From: Diphasiastrum complanatum | Taxonomy: Eukaryota; Streptophyta; Lycopodiopsida; Lycopodiales; Lycopodiaceae | DNA length: 64,000 bases | Assembly (NCBI GenBank): GCA_029204225.1 | Contig: CM055108.1 | Coordinates: 22,302,326-22,366,325 of the forward strand | Direction: 5' to 3' | Shown here: positions 1-10,887 of the stretch, piece after piece | How positions within the stretch are numbered: position 1 is the first letter of the stretch | How the letters are laid out: every line of letters starts with the position of its first letter | Program-made: the position numbers and the translations under genes | Notes under the pieces: model-generated | What the model saw: only the letters and a program-made list of their open reading frames with translations | Databases searched by the model: none | Told to the model about the DNA's origin: nothing

Positions 1-690
1 AAACAAGATTACAGTAAAACAGGAAATAGTGCTAGGCACAAGGAGAGTCAAGCATCATAAATGTCTCTCTGCTTGTGAAAAAATGATGTAAAGTATGTTG
101 TGGCACTGTCTCTGAGCGAGCTGCGTCTCTCTGTCGTCGAGTGGATGATTGATGGTGTCTATGCTGTCGTGAAGCTGTAGGCTGTGGCCTGCAGGCTGGC
201 TGTCTCTCTGGTCAATGACACTGTCTCGGCCGTCTGTGTATGGTGGCATCTGGAATCTTAGCCTCTCCATCAGAATCACTACTCTCTTGCCTCTGTCTCC
301 GGCGGGATAGACACTCCTGTATGCTCAGCTGTATCAAGGGGGAGGTGTCAGCGTCAAGACCAATGTTTCAAGGGCTTGTTTCATACATCGTTTCGAAACG
401 CGTTTGAAGCGACTGGTTCTGGTTCAAAACAAGATTTTTTTTTTAGGGTTTTTTTTTTTTTTGAATGTGTTTTTGAGGGTTTACACATGTCATAGACAAT
501 CCGGTAACAAGTAGATACATTCAATTTAATGAGAATGCTCTAGAGAATGCAATTCAAGAGGAGAAGCTGTAGTATCAGTATGTGGTCACTGCCAACTGGT
601 CACGACTCACTTGACACTTTCCTTGGTCAATTATTGATATTGTCACCATTCATCATACATATTACAGTCTCAATTTTCAAACATCCAGGA
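1..690. other. no confident gene at left edge
   Basis: I see no gene here. The minus strand of 1-340 has short open stretches rich in Ser, Asp, Arg and Gln that could be the tail of a decayed transposon protein, but no domain is recognisable and the frame is broken. Two long T runs lie near 436-462. The region may belong to the hAT-like element to the right or to another relic. Confidence 0.4.
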
Positions 691-699
691 ACTTCCAAG

Positions 700-1015
700 T
701 AAACAGTTAAGTTACAAACTAATAACTATTATCTATAGAACTTTCAACTTTCAACTTACTACTTACTACTTAGTGCTTAGAAGTTACTAGTTAGTACTTA
801 CAAGTTTGAAGTTACAAGTTACAACTTACAAATTACAAATTACAATGCACTGACCACTAACTTGGAAGTAACTTCAAGTTGGCACTGAGTTCTAACTTCT
901 AAGTAGTAAGCAGTAGGTTCTAACTAGTATTAAGTAACTACTAACAATTTTGAATTTACAAATTAGACTTCAGTGAATCACAAATTACAATTCAAGAGTC
1001 AAAAATTTAAACTTT
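700..1015. repeat. low-complexity ACAAGTT/CAAATT-type repeat
   Basis: The stretch is built from imperfect variants of short words such as acaagtt, aacttac and caaatta in both orientations, with no coding potential. The same word family recurs at about 1580-1690, 1845-2000, 2225-2350 and 2895-3000. Those positions fall in the inferred introns of the neighbouring hAT-type gene, so this looks like one repeat type that expanded locally. Confidence 0.75.
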
Positions 1016-1236
1016 TAAGTTTAAAGTAAAAGCAATGATGCTATCATGCTGCATAAATAACAAGAGTGTCAAGAGTGGCCTCAGCCCTCAAGGCTCAAGC
1101 CTGAGGCCCCATGAGTCTGAAGTCAACTGTCATATGTAAACAATATGTATAACTACTATGCTAGAGCTAAGAGCCCTCAACCTAGAGTATCCCACTAATA
1201 ACTATCATCTATGATCTATGCTGAGCAGTGAGTGCG

Positions 1237-1255
1237 CCCCCCCCCCCCCCCCCCC
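1237..1255. repeat. poly-C run (19 C)
   Basis: An uninterrupted run of 19 cytosines. It lies just beyond the stop of the acidic tail of the decayed hAT transposase. Exact length in the assembly may be unreliable because homopolymers are error-prone in sequencing. Confidence 0.9.
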
Positions 1256-2016
1256 AATGCCCATCCAGGCTCTAGCCTCTAGTAGCTGCCAGCCTCGGAC
1301 TCTGTCGTCGTGGAGGCACTGGCATGTCCTCAGGCTCAATGTGATCCTCCCCATCATCAGAGTCACCCTCACCCTCCTCATCCGATCCCTCACCCTCAGT
1401 GGCGGATTCCTCATCTGAGTCAGAGCTAGAGGGACTCTAAGAGGTGTCTGAGACTGTTGCATGGCTCGGGCCCTCTCCTGCGCTCCTAGTCCTGCGTGCT
1501 GCAGCTCGAGTGGTAGGCCCTGGGCAATGCACACAAGGAAATTGGAATCAGGACTTAGGCTCGAGTCTCGACATGTCATATTACTTTTAAGTTTTAACTT
1601 ACAATTTACAAATTACAAATTAGTAATTACAATTTACAATCTAGTAATCTACTATCTAGTATATCTACAAAATTTCAAAGTACTAAAAGCCTACTAATGT
1701 AACGCACTGAATCGGGGAATTGGGCATCGAAATCAACCTGCAGCTGCTAAGGTCTCCCGATGGAGTAGAGCATAGACATCCTCCTCTCATAACTCATGAA
1801 CAATGAACATTTACCATTGAGCATTCCGGAAGCAAATGCAAATGCAAATTGCAAATGTAAATGGCAAGTGCAAATTGCAACGTTCAAAACAATAATCATG
1901 ATTCACAAAATGTAAGTTGTAAGTTGTAACTTACTAAGTTCTAACTTCAAAGCTGAGAGCTCAATGTCGAAAGTTTCAAAGTTGAAACTTGAAAGTGGTA
2001 AGTGGCAAGTGCATAC

Positions 2017-2218
2017 CTGGACAACATTCTCTTTTCCGACCTCCTCAATGGCCTGTGAGATGTACTCAAACAATCTCCTGCCATCCAATGCCATGCCTGG
2101 CTGTGACGTGTCAATCGATCTCAAAAACATGATGCCCATGCAAGAAGACACCAATATATTCACAAGATGGCGCCTCCTTGCATCGGTCCAACCATCTGAT
2201 ATTATAGTGCATCCAAAC
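2017..2218 (-). pseudogene. DUF659-like transposase exon
   Basis: A 202-nt block bounded by TTTTAG on its left and CAG|GTATGC on its right in minus-strand orientation. It encodes the ISDGWTD...LVNILV segment typical of DUF659 (hAT transposase core), followed by FLRSIDTS and a helical EEVGKENVVQ end. The same exon, with the same acceptor sequence, recurs on the plus strand at 13966, so it marks a transposon family present at least twice in this window. Confidence 0.75.
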
Positions 2219-3029
2219 CTAAAACATTCGACAACACTTTCAAGTTTCAACTAACTAAGTTGCAACTTGCAATTTGCAAATTTGGAGATTGAAAGTTCAA
2301 AGTTAGAAACTTGAAAGTACTAATTTCTAAAGTAGTAAGTACTAAGTGGCAAGTGCAAAGGTATTGAAGATGTAAGGTTAGAGGTATACCTCGCCCATGA
2401 CTTCCTAATGGGCTGTAGGTCAGCATCCACGGACTGCCGCTCAGCATGTAGCTCTCTCGTCCTCAACTGCTCCACGGTCGGGCCCTCCCATTCAACACCG
2501 ATACAAGATACTGCTCGCATCATATCCCTCCATGCAGGGGTCTGTGCCACATGAAAAGGGAGGTCACACAAGTAAAAGCACCTCCTAACAGCAATAGCAG
2601 CTGCATCCCTATGCGACTGCTGGAAGGCTGCCACAAAAACATCCCTGCCTCTCACATGTCCTCGACCCTATCCCCTAACAGTGCTACCAATAGCACTACT
2701 GTCGGCCCCACCAACTCGCACTGCAGGAGTCTCTCCAGAAGAAGAAGGTGGAATGGATGCTGCAGCGGAGCTAGTGCCGGCTACAGGTGCCGGCTGCGAT
2801 GGGGAATCTCGGCTCTCAGCCGCACCTGTAACAATAACATTGGTGTTACTAGTTACGCAACAGGCTTTAGGTAATAAATTATAGTTAGCGAGAGAGCTCA
2901 GGGAACAATCACTAATTACTCATTAGTAATCAAAGTTTAAAGTTATAGAATAAACTTTTAAGTTTTAGCTTTAGATCAAATTTCAAATTTTCAATCAATG
3001 TCAATGATCAAACAAGATTCAAGAATCAC

Positions 3030-3268
3030 CTGTGCCTGAAGTAGTAGCAGGAGAGTCGTCCCCGATCCCGGCAATCCTCAGTGACTTTGGGGCCTGAGTG
3101 CAAACGACGATCTCATATCCTCGAAGACGTAAAAGATGCGCCCTGATTCGAACGGGGCCACCTCCATAAGTGTTCCCGCAATACTTGCAAGTCCACTTCT
3201 TCGTGCCTGATGTGCCATAACCTGAATTAAGGGTGACGTGATCCCATAAGGGATCCCGCTGTCTGGGT
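3030..3268 (-). pseudogene. BED zinc-finger exon of hAT-like transposase
   Basis: Reading the minus strand gives DPLWDHVT, then a tryptophan and the pair CKYC, then GGPVRIRAHLL followed by a distal Cys. This is the aromatic/Cys-x2-Cys/His pattern of a BED finger, a DNA-binding domain of hAT transposases. The block ends in a plausible splice donor (CAG|GTGATT) at 3029. The exact start is unclear; the open frame runs back at least to 3268. Confidence 0.75.
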
Positions 3269-3404
3269 ATTGCTAATAGCTATCTAGTGTCAACAAAACA
3301 ATAATTGTATTAAATTCAGACTTCAAATTAAAAACTAATCCTAAATTCTAATTTCCAAAACGGTAAACCTATGCTCTAAGTTCTAACCTCAATCTATCCC
3401 TATC

Positions 3405-3680
3405 CTCTCTCTCTCTAGACTCTCTCTCTCAATCTCACACACACACACACACACACACATGTCACGACAGTCTCAAGACTCACACACACACACCACACAG
3501 TGCACACACACAAACACAGTTTAACACACCACCACACTCAAAGTTGAAAGTTCACACACATGTCACACACACACATACACTCCCTCTATTTCACAATGCA
3601 CACAAACACACAAACACTCCCTCTCTTTCACACACACAAACACACAAACACTCCCTCTCTTTCACACACACACACACACT

Positions 3681-3763
<83 letters not shown>
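3405..3763. repeat. compound (TC)n/(CA)n microsatellite
   Basis: CT-rich and CA-rich stretches from 3405 run into interspersed CACACA units and end in an uninterrupted (TC)40 tract at 3684-3763. LINE-derived coding sequence starts at the last repeat unit, so the tract marks the 5' boundary of that element. The long Ser-Leu or Thr-His translations across it are artefacts of the repeat. Confidence 0.95.
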
Positions 3764-3765
<2 letters not shown>

Positions 3766-5103
3766 GCACGCTATATCTGGATTCGTATTGTTGGACAAGA
3801 CATTGGTTTGGACAGGGACCTCTTTGTGGCGGCTTGTTACTTTCCTCCAGAGTCTTCATCCTTTGCAGAGGGCACAGGTTCACCATACCTTGATTTGTCA
3901 CCTGATATTATCAGATTTGCAAAGCGAGGGCATATTTTCCTCATTGGGGATTTTAATGCTCGAACCTCCTCACGACAGTCCGAGTTTTATGACATCACCG
4001 ACCAATTCCGCATTCATGCTCTTGACAGCGACGAGGTGGGAGTTACCAAGGTCTCAGAGGACAGCTTGGGACCTATTACCCCCTATGGTGAGCATTTGTT
4101 GCAGTTTGGAGAGGCACATGAGTTAGCCATTTACAATGGTCTAACTTGCTGGCCAGATTCCGGCAGTTATACTTGTCATCCTCATAGTGGCAGACATAGT
4201 GTTGTGGACTATCTCATGGGATCACCATCCTCCATACCTCTCATCTCTGATTTTCACATCTCCCCCACCACTCTCTCTGATCACTCCTTTCGCTCCTTCG
4301 CTATCGGCCGCCTCCCACCCCCTCAGTTATCCTCACATCCCCTGCTTACCCGAGCACCCAGGTATACATTCAGCTCTTTATACACACCAGTCTATCAGGA
4401 AATTCTTACCTCCTTACTCCATTCGTTTCCGCACGATAGTACACTCGAGACTCAAGCAGCTTTCCTTAGCACCTCTCTTTATGCTGCTGCTTCTCTAGCT
4501 TTTCCATCTAAGGCCCATAAAGGCAAACACACACGTCCCTCGTCACTACGCCCTCCACACCCTCCATGGTATGATACCGAGTGTCACTCTCTTCATCATC
4601 TTGTCACCCATGCACGCAATCATGAACCTCATCTCCTTCGCTCTACTCGACGTTCTTACCATCGCACACTCCGTCGGAAAAAGCGTGCTTATGATGACTC
4701 TGAAGGAAAACGCCTTGTTGACCTTCTCTTCAGTACTTCTTCAGGCGCCTGTTGGCGTGAGTTTATCCCTCGTACTCCACCACCTCTCCTGGAAGACCTT
4801 CGCATATGGACTGACTACGCTACCAGTCTATATACCATACCTACTGACGCACCTATCTCTATCTCCCCTCGTCCCTCTGAGTTCACCTTCTTCACCGCTG
4901 ACATGGTACTTGCGGCCATCAAGAAAATGAAATCCCATAAAGCAAGAGACATTGAAGACCTTGAGTCTGAACTCCTAGTCCATGCTACCGACCTCCTTGC
5001 TCCCACACTAGCCACTCTCCTCAATTCCGCCATTGTCTCTAGCTTTCTTCATCCTGGTGCACCAACATCGTCCATCCTATCCATAAAAATGGTGATCCCA
5101 TGA
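3764..5103 (+). pseudogene. LINE endonuclease (EEP/APE-type) region, 5' truncated
   Basis: The open frame encodes an endonuclease/exonuclease/phosphatase domain of a non-LTR retrotransposon. It begins in mid-domain with YIWIRIVGQ and GLDRDLFVAACYFPP, then shows the FLIGDFNART core motif with its catalytic Asp and Asn, and later the LSDHSF motif with the catalytic Asp-His pair. The N-terminal strands with the first catalytic Glu are missing because the copy starts at the microsatellite. The frame reads on into the start of the reverse transcriptase region and then stops at 5103. The RT continues from about 5076 in another frame, so a frameshift separates them. In the family this domain nicks target DNA for target-primed reverse transcription. 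Confidence 0.85.
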
Positions 5104-5660
5104 TTCCTGGTAACTACCGCACTATCATGATCGGACATGTCCTCACTAAGCTTTATGGTACCATACTCCAGTCTGCAGGAAGCTTAGAGGCAGAATCGAG
5201 GAGATTACATGCATTGGGACAGGCAGGTTTCCGGGCTCATTACTTTACCACTGACCATATTTTCACACTTAGAGCTTTGATTGAGGAAGCTAAGCACAAG
5301 AAAGAAAGGGTTTACTGCTGTTTTGTGGACTTCAGGAAAGCCTTTGATTCTGTACCACGATCCCTACTCATTCAGAGACTTCGGGATCTTGGTTTCTCCA
5401 CGGATATTGTTCTGGCAGTGATGGCTCTTTATGAGAAGGTCTTGGGATGCTTCCGACATGGTAGTGGTATCTCTGATCACATTTGGAGCACCATTGGGGT
5501 GAAACAGGGATGCTCTCTTTCGCCGGTTCTTTTTGGATTGTACATTGATGAGTTAGAGCGAGCCATCTCACAGTGTGGAGGAGCTGGCTGTAGACTTGGC
5601 ACCATCTTGATTGCTATTCTCTTGTATGCGGATGATGAGCATGCGACAAGCAGCCACCAC
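5076..5660 (+). pseudogene. LINE reverse transcriptase, truncated after YADD
   Basis: The reverse transcriptase shows PGNYRTI, then motif A FVDFRKAFDSV, then GVKQGCSLSPVLF, then the catalytic LLYADD box near 5625-5640. These identify a LINE-type RT that copies RNA at a nicked target. Directly after YADD the expected palm/thumb sequence is lost: the next recognisable residues belong to the C-terminal region in another frame. About a hundred or more codons therefore appear deleted near 5640-5665. The copy cannot make a complete enzyme. Confidence 0.85.
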
Positions 5661-6881
5661 TCGACTTGGGAAGGGGCATTCCTCCCTTGTTCAGCTTGAG
5701 CGGTTCTGCTTCAGGAAGTCCATCAGAGATGCTCGCAGTAAGTGCCGACTTTTTGACACTATTGTCACTCCCACAGCCTTGTATGCAGCAGAGACATGGT
5801 GTACAGGTCTTCCATCATCACACTCACGATTACAGACCACCATGCTAGCTCATATGATTCGGGCGAAGTCCTCGGTTCCGCACGAGATTCTTCTTGCAGA
5901 GTTTGCCATTCCACCCATTCAGATAGCTGCAGCTTTCCAGCTCATCGCATATATTCAGAGAGTTCAGGATCTACCAGATGCAGACACGAGGTATACACGG
6001 GCCTCACGCCTCCTCACACTTCCTTCATGACCAGGGCTACCGACTGTCGTGGTTCTCACAGGCATCTCATTTCCTCCTTGATTCATTTGGCATATCCATC
6101 ACAGAGCTCCCCTCAGGCACCCACCAGTATATCAGGCGCTTCTTATATAGAGCATACCTCGACCGTACTTGGAGGCGACAGCTGGGGGTTAAATCCGCCT
6201 ATTACTGAACTCACTTCATTGAGCTTGACATAGTAGGGTTCCCAGTTTTGCCACACTATTTGGACTCGGGATTGTCACACAGCCTTAGATTTACATTGGG
6301 ACAGCTCCGCGTATCATCACATCAGTTGGCTATTGAGACTAGGAGATTCCAGGGTACCCCGAGAGAGGAGCGAATTTGTCAGTTTTGTTCCCTGGATGAG
6401 GTGGAGTCAGAGGAGCACTTTATCTTTAGATGCCCGGTGTATTACGAGATCAGAGGGAGATATCACTGTCTGTTTCGTGATTCGCCTGTCACCCTACGAT
6501 CCCTCCTACCCTATGAGGACTCTCGATGCGCCGCTCTCATGATACGAGAGATGTTTATTCTACGACAGGGCCTATGTCAGACAGCCCAGCGGAGTCATAT
6601 TTCTCAGCCGCAGATCACTTCTTTCTTCTCCCGGAGAAGAGGCGAGATTAGTATCTGATGAGGATGAGGATGATGGAGACTTACATGCCCATCGAGATCA
6701 GAGACAATGTTCCACTCATACTCATGTTGCTGCACGAGCTACCCGACTTATCATGAGGAGACCTCATCTTCCTAGACGACGTCATCGACCACCTGTAGTC
6801 CTTCATGCTGCATCCCGTATTACATCCTTTTATAGCATCAGCGAGACAGGGTTGGATGATAGTGTCATACCGTATTCATGA
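5661..6881 (+). pseudogene. LINE C-terminal region with CCHC motif
   Basis: Several frames joined by frameshifts carry the end of the LINE ORF2 product. Seen in order: a segment with TALYAAETWC (5761-5810), a helical segment to 6030, a frame through 6208, and a zinc-knuckle-like motif CQFC...EHFIFRC near 6375-6435. The frame ending at 6658 shifts near 6640 into another that continues as an acidic then Arg/His-rich tail and stops at 6879-6881. Identity as a LINE rests on order and motifs following the RT. No poly-A tail is seen. Confidence 0.75.
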
Positions 6882-6930
6882 CAGTTAGCAGTATATATGC
6901 TCCCACATGTTTCATATATCATCGCATCCT

Positions 6931-6954
6931 TTTCAGTTTCAGTTTCAGTTTCAG
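6931..6954 (+). repeat. (TTTCAG)4 short tandem repeat
   Basis: Four tandem copies of TTTCAG lie about 50 bp after the last LINE stop codon. Some LINEs end in short tandem repeats in place of poly-A, so this could be near the LINE 3' end, although another 100 bp of unassigned sequence follows before the copia element. Confidence 0.6.
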
Positions 6955-7073
6955 ATCATAGCAGTTAGATTTGTATTTCTGTTATAGTCTTGGAGACGTT
7001 TCATACGCTCCTACGGTTACCACGTACTTGACATGTACATTTACTAGTCTTATATGCCTTTTCTACTACATCT

Positions 7074-10000
7074 ATGAGGAATTCAGATTTTGTTTTGCAA
7101 GTTGCTGAATTTCAGCCCATTGAATGGGTGATTGATAGTGGTGCTACTCGTCATATGACTTCTCGTAAAGAAGCATTCACTAAATTAGTGAAAGTGCAAA
7201 ATGGAAGGTACAATGTGCGGATGATGCATCTTATTCTATTCATGGAATTGGAATTGTAGCCATCATTCTGCCTAATGGTGAAGAAAAGTACATTAAAAAT
7301 GTGCTTTATGTTTTGGAAATCAAGAAGAATCTTCTTTCGGCTTCAACTATGTTGAAGCAAGGAGTAGTTGTTGAGTTCAAAGAAGATAAGCGTCTTGTCA
7401 AGGATCCTAAAAGATCACTCTTGATTATTGTTTCGAGAACAATGCATGCTGGCTTATTCATTATGGATACCTATGAGCGACGAATTCCCTCTACATGTCT
7501 TGTTGCTTCTACATCACAATCATTGGAGTTGGCTGAATTGTGGCACGCAAGGTTTGGGCATCTCAACTTTGCAAGTTTGAAGAAGCTGAAGACATTTAAT
7601 ATGGTAGAAGACATTCCTACTATTGAGCAGCCGGAAGGGCATGTATGCGAGGGGTGCATACTTGGAAAGTTTCAAAGGAAACCTTTTCCAATTGATGGAA
7701 CTATAAGGGTTCTTGATAAATTTGATTTGGTTCATAGTGATGTTTGTGGTCCAATGAGGACCGAATCCTTTGGAAAGTGGATCTATTTTGTGACTTTTAT
7801 TGATGACTTTTCCCGTTTTACATGGATCTATCCTATGAAGGCTAAATCGGAAGTTTTTCAACATTTCAAAGATTTTCTAGCAATGGTGGAAAATCAGTTT
7901 GGGCATTCTTTGAAGACCCTATGCACCGATCGAGGAGGGGAATACATTAAGAATACGTTCGGTGCATTTCTTTGAGAAAAGGAAATTCTACATCAAATGA
8001 CAACTCCCTATACGCCTCAACAAAATGGTGTTGCCGAGCGAAAGAATCGCACACTTATGGAGATGGCCCGTTGCATGCTCAAAGCAAAGGGGCTGACTCA
8101 CAAGTTTTGGGCTGAAGCGGTTATAACGGCAGCATACATAAGCAATTGTTGTCCTACCAGAGCATTGAAAGTATTAACTCCTTATGAAGTTTTATATGGA
8201 AAGAAGCCTACAATCTCTCACTTTCGCATTTTTGGTTGTACGGCTTATGCTTTTGTTCCAAATAAACTTCGTACAAAGCTTGAGGATAAAGGAGTTAAAT
8301 GCATTTTTGTTGGCTATAGGAGTGAAAGCAAAGGCTATAGGCTGTTCAATTTGAGCACTAACAAGATTATTGTTAGTTGTGATGTGCATTTTGATGAAAA
8401 GAATTCATTGGATGTGGCCCCAACTCATATCTTGAAGGGGGACAGCCCACATAGTGTAAATGTTGAAGTTTTTCCAGATTTGGTACCATCTTCTATTGTT
8501 GGAGATAAGGGGCAGCAATCAACCAGTTTCGACCTGCCCAACACCTCATCAAGTTTAGAGCCTAATGTTCATCAAGAACCGCCCATTGTTGCTCATAATC
8601 AGCCTGCAGAAACTGTTGGACAACAAGGACCAGTTTTGGAAGATCTTGGACAGCCAAGTGCAGTATCGGAGGATCTTGGACAGCAAATTGTAAGAAGAGA
8701 CATGGCTGTTGGACAGCCCAAAACAGTCCCATGGTGGCTGTTGTCGACTTTGCGGGACAGCAAAGTAAGTTCATTTTATGATGGAAAGACACGTGCCTCT
8801 ACAAAATCAGTGGCCTATGCTGATTTTTCAGATTTTGCTCTTACATCTTATGGAGATGTTGCAGAAGAACCTGTTTTCTATGAGCAAGCCAGGGGAGTAA
8901 AATGTTGGGAGGATGCGATGCAAGATGAGTATGACTCACTTATGATGAACCAAATTTGAGTTCTTGTTGATCTTCCTCATGGGAAGAAGGCAATTGGTTC
9001 TAAATGGGTATACAAAATCAAGTATAAGGCAGATGGTACCATTGAAAGGTACAAGGCAAGGCTCGTTGCCAAAGGCTATGCTCAGCAACAAAAGGGGATT
9101 CATTATGAGGAGACTTTTTCTCCTACTGCTCGGATGACTACCGTGAGGGTAGTAACCTCTTTGGCTGCCCACTTTAGTTGGCGTTTGCGGCAACTTGACA
9201 TAAAGACAACATTCCTCAATGGTGATCTCAATGAGGAAGTGTACCTTCAACAACCTGCTGGTTTTTTGGTTGAAGGCCAAGAAGATAAAGTTTGTCTTTT
9301 CAAGAACGCACTTTATGGACTGAAGCAAGCTCCGAGGATGTGATATCAAAAGATACATGCCTACTTTTGTGATCGAGGGTTTACTAATAGTCCTAGCAAA
9401 TCTACTCTTTATGTCAAGCATACTTCAGATTATATCATCATTATTTTGCTTTATGTTGATGATATTATTATTACGGGAAGTAATGAGCAGCAGATTGGTG
9501 CCATAATACTTGATCTTGGTATGGTTTTTGAAACCTCAGATTTAGGCCTATTGCACTTTTATCTTGGTCTTGAATTTGTACAAGAAGGGGCTGGAATTTT
9601 CATCTCTCAAAAATGCTACATTGGGTAGATTTTGAAGCGGTTCAAGATGGAAGATTGCAAGCCAGTTGCTACACCTATGGAGACAGGTCTGAAATTAAGT
9701 AGTCAAGGTGATGGTGAATCAGTTGACACTACTTTATATTGTCAAACTATTGGCTATCTCATTTACCTATGTGATTCAAGACCGGACATTTCTTATAGTG
9801 TCTCACTCATGAGTCAATTCATGCATGCCCCGATGACATCACATTGGAAAGCGTTGAAGAGGATCTTTCGATATCTTCAAGGAACAAGAAGTCATGGACT
9901 GGTTTTTCCTGCTTGTGATGATGCATGTTTGGTTGGTTTTAGTGACTCGGATTGGGATGGAGATCGAGACACTAGACGCTCTACAAGTGGACATTGCTTT

Positions 10001-10404
10001 TTCTATGAAAATTTTGCAATTTCGTGGTCAAGTAAAAAGCAGCCCACTGTTGCTACTTCTTCTAGTGAGGCTGAATATAGAGCGATATTTTCAGCCACAA
10101 CAGAGTGTTTATGGCTGAGAAGACTACTTGTTGACATGAAGTTTGGCGAGCCCTCAGCCACTCTTATCTTGAGTGATAGTCTATTGCCATTGCACGAAAT
10201 CCTGTTTTTCATGCGAGGATGAAGCACATCGAGATCCATTATCACTTTGTTTGGGAGAGACTTCATGATGGCGACATTTTACTTGAATATTGTCCTACGG
10301 AGGATAATATTGCGGACCTCTTCACTAAGGCGTTGCCTAAAGTCAGATTTGAAGCTTTATGCAAAGCTTTAAATTTGATACCACGTGTTGGTTTTGTTAA
10401 ATAG
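7074..10404 (+). pseudogene. Ty1/copia pol (element A), 5' truncated
   Basis: The polyprotein is read in order: aspartic protease (WVIDSGATRHMT, about 7125), GAG-pre-integrase (LWHARFGHL...CEGCILGK), integrase (HSDVCGP, FIDDFSRFTW, DRGGEY, NGVAERKNRTLMEMA), then RT (KARLVAKGYAQ, LDIKTTFLNGDL, YGLKQAP, LLYVDDIII) and RNase H (SDSDWDGD, SSSEAEYRA, NIADLFTKALPK). Integrase precedes RT, the copia order. Gag, the 5' LTR and the primer site are missing. Stops fall at about 7973, 8957, 9341 and 9626, and frameshifts at about 7260 and 10195, so the copy is dead. Two of the stops sit where Trp is usual. A purine tract and the 3' LTR follow. Confidence 0.9.
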
Positions 10405-10444
10405 TGAAGATTTCAGTTTTTGCATTGTCATTTAAGAAGAAGGG

Positions 10445-10887
10445 TGTTAGAGATAAATGACTATGCTAAAGTTAATCCATAGGTTACTTTGACCCAAAAG
10501 GTCGAGATTTGTGTAACCATGGGTATTTAGTTATTTAGGTCATCTTAAGTTTGTCTTAAGTTCAGTTGGACCCAATTTTGGTCATGTACTGACTCGTGGG
10601 TCCTTAGGGGTCTAATTTTGTTTAGGGGTCCTATCTTGACTTTTGGGGGTGCCCTTTAGTAAGTGGTTAAGCTTAGGGTTTGGTGGCATTTGGTCACATC
10701 CAGGTAGAGTACTTAGATGCTCATTGTGTATTCCATTTTAACAGTTTGGCTAAGCATTGCTCTCCATTGCTCTTGTTGTTGTTTTCTCTCTCTCTCTCTT
10801 AGAGTTGGGCGCCCAGCCTCTTCTCTCTTGTTTTGTGGAGATTGATTGATAACTAGATCTTGGTGACTTGACTCTTGCTTTCCTACA
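10445..10887 (+). repeat. 3' LTR of copia element A
   Basis: The purine-rich tract AAGAAGAAGGG ends at 10444 and is followed by TGTTAGAGAT, a normal polypurine tract/LTR junction. The right end is set at CTACA (10887), because recognisable gypsy RT coding sequence begins at the next base. That gives a 443-bp LTR with TG...CA ends. No second copy is present in the window, so the length rests on the flanking sequence only. Confidence 0.65.

Larger units (their letters stand above)
1272..3268 (-). pseudogene. decayed hAT-superfamily transposase gene (BED finger + DUF659)
   Basis: On the minus strand, three exon-like blocks can be read. Exon 1 (3268-3030) holds a BED-type zinc finger. Exon 2 (2825-2390) is a linker with Ser/Pro-rich and helical segments. 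A further exon (2218-2017) is a DUF659-like core with the motif ISDGWTDARRRHLVNILVSS. GT/AG signals fit at 3029/2826 and 2389/2219. An acidic Ser/Asp/Glu tail read at about 1440-1272 ends in TAG and resembles hAT C-termini. The copy is dead: an in-frame TAG lies at 2668-2670, another stop precedes the acidic tail, and I cannot find the hATC dimerisation region between 1440 and 2017. In the family, the BED finger binds terminal repeats and the RNase-H-like core cuts DNA. No terminal inverted repeats were identified. A domesticated BED/DUF659 host gene is less likely given the stops. Confidence 0.75.

Noticed and set aside
55-279. Minus-strand frame of 74 codons at the left edge
   Set aside because: No domain and no start context; likely part of a decayed repeat.
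1205-1579. Open frame of 124 codons on the minus strand
   Set aside because: The acidic hAT tail is read in a different frame of the same strand, and this frame has no recognisable motif.
3544-3763. Thr/His then Ser/Leu N-terminal extension of the LINE frame
   Set aside because: It is a read-through of CA and TC repeats; LINE homology starts at 3764.
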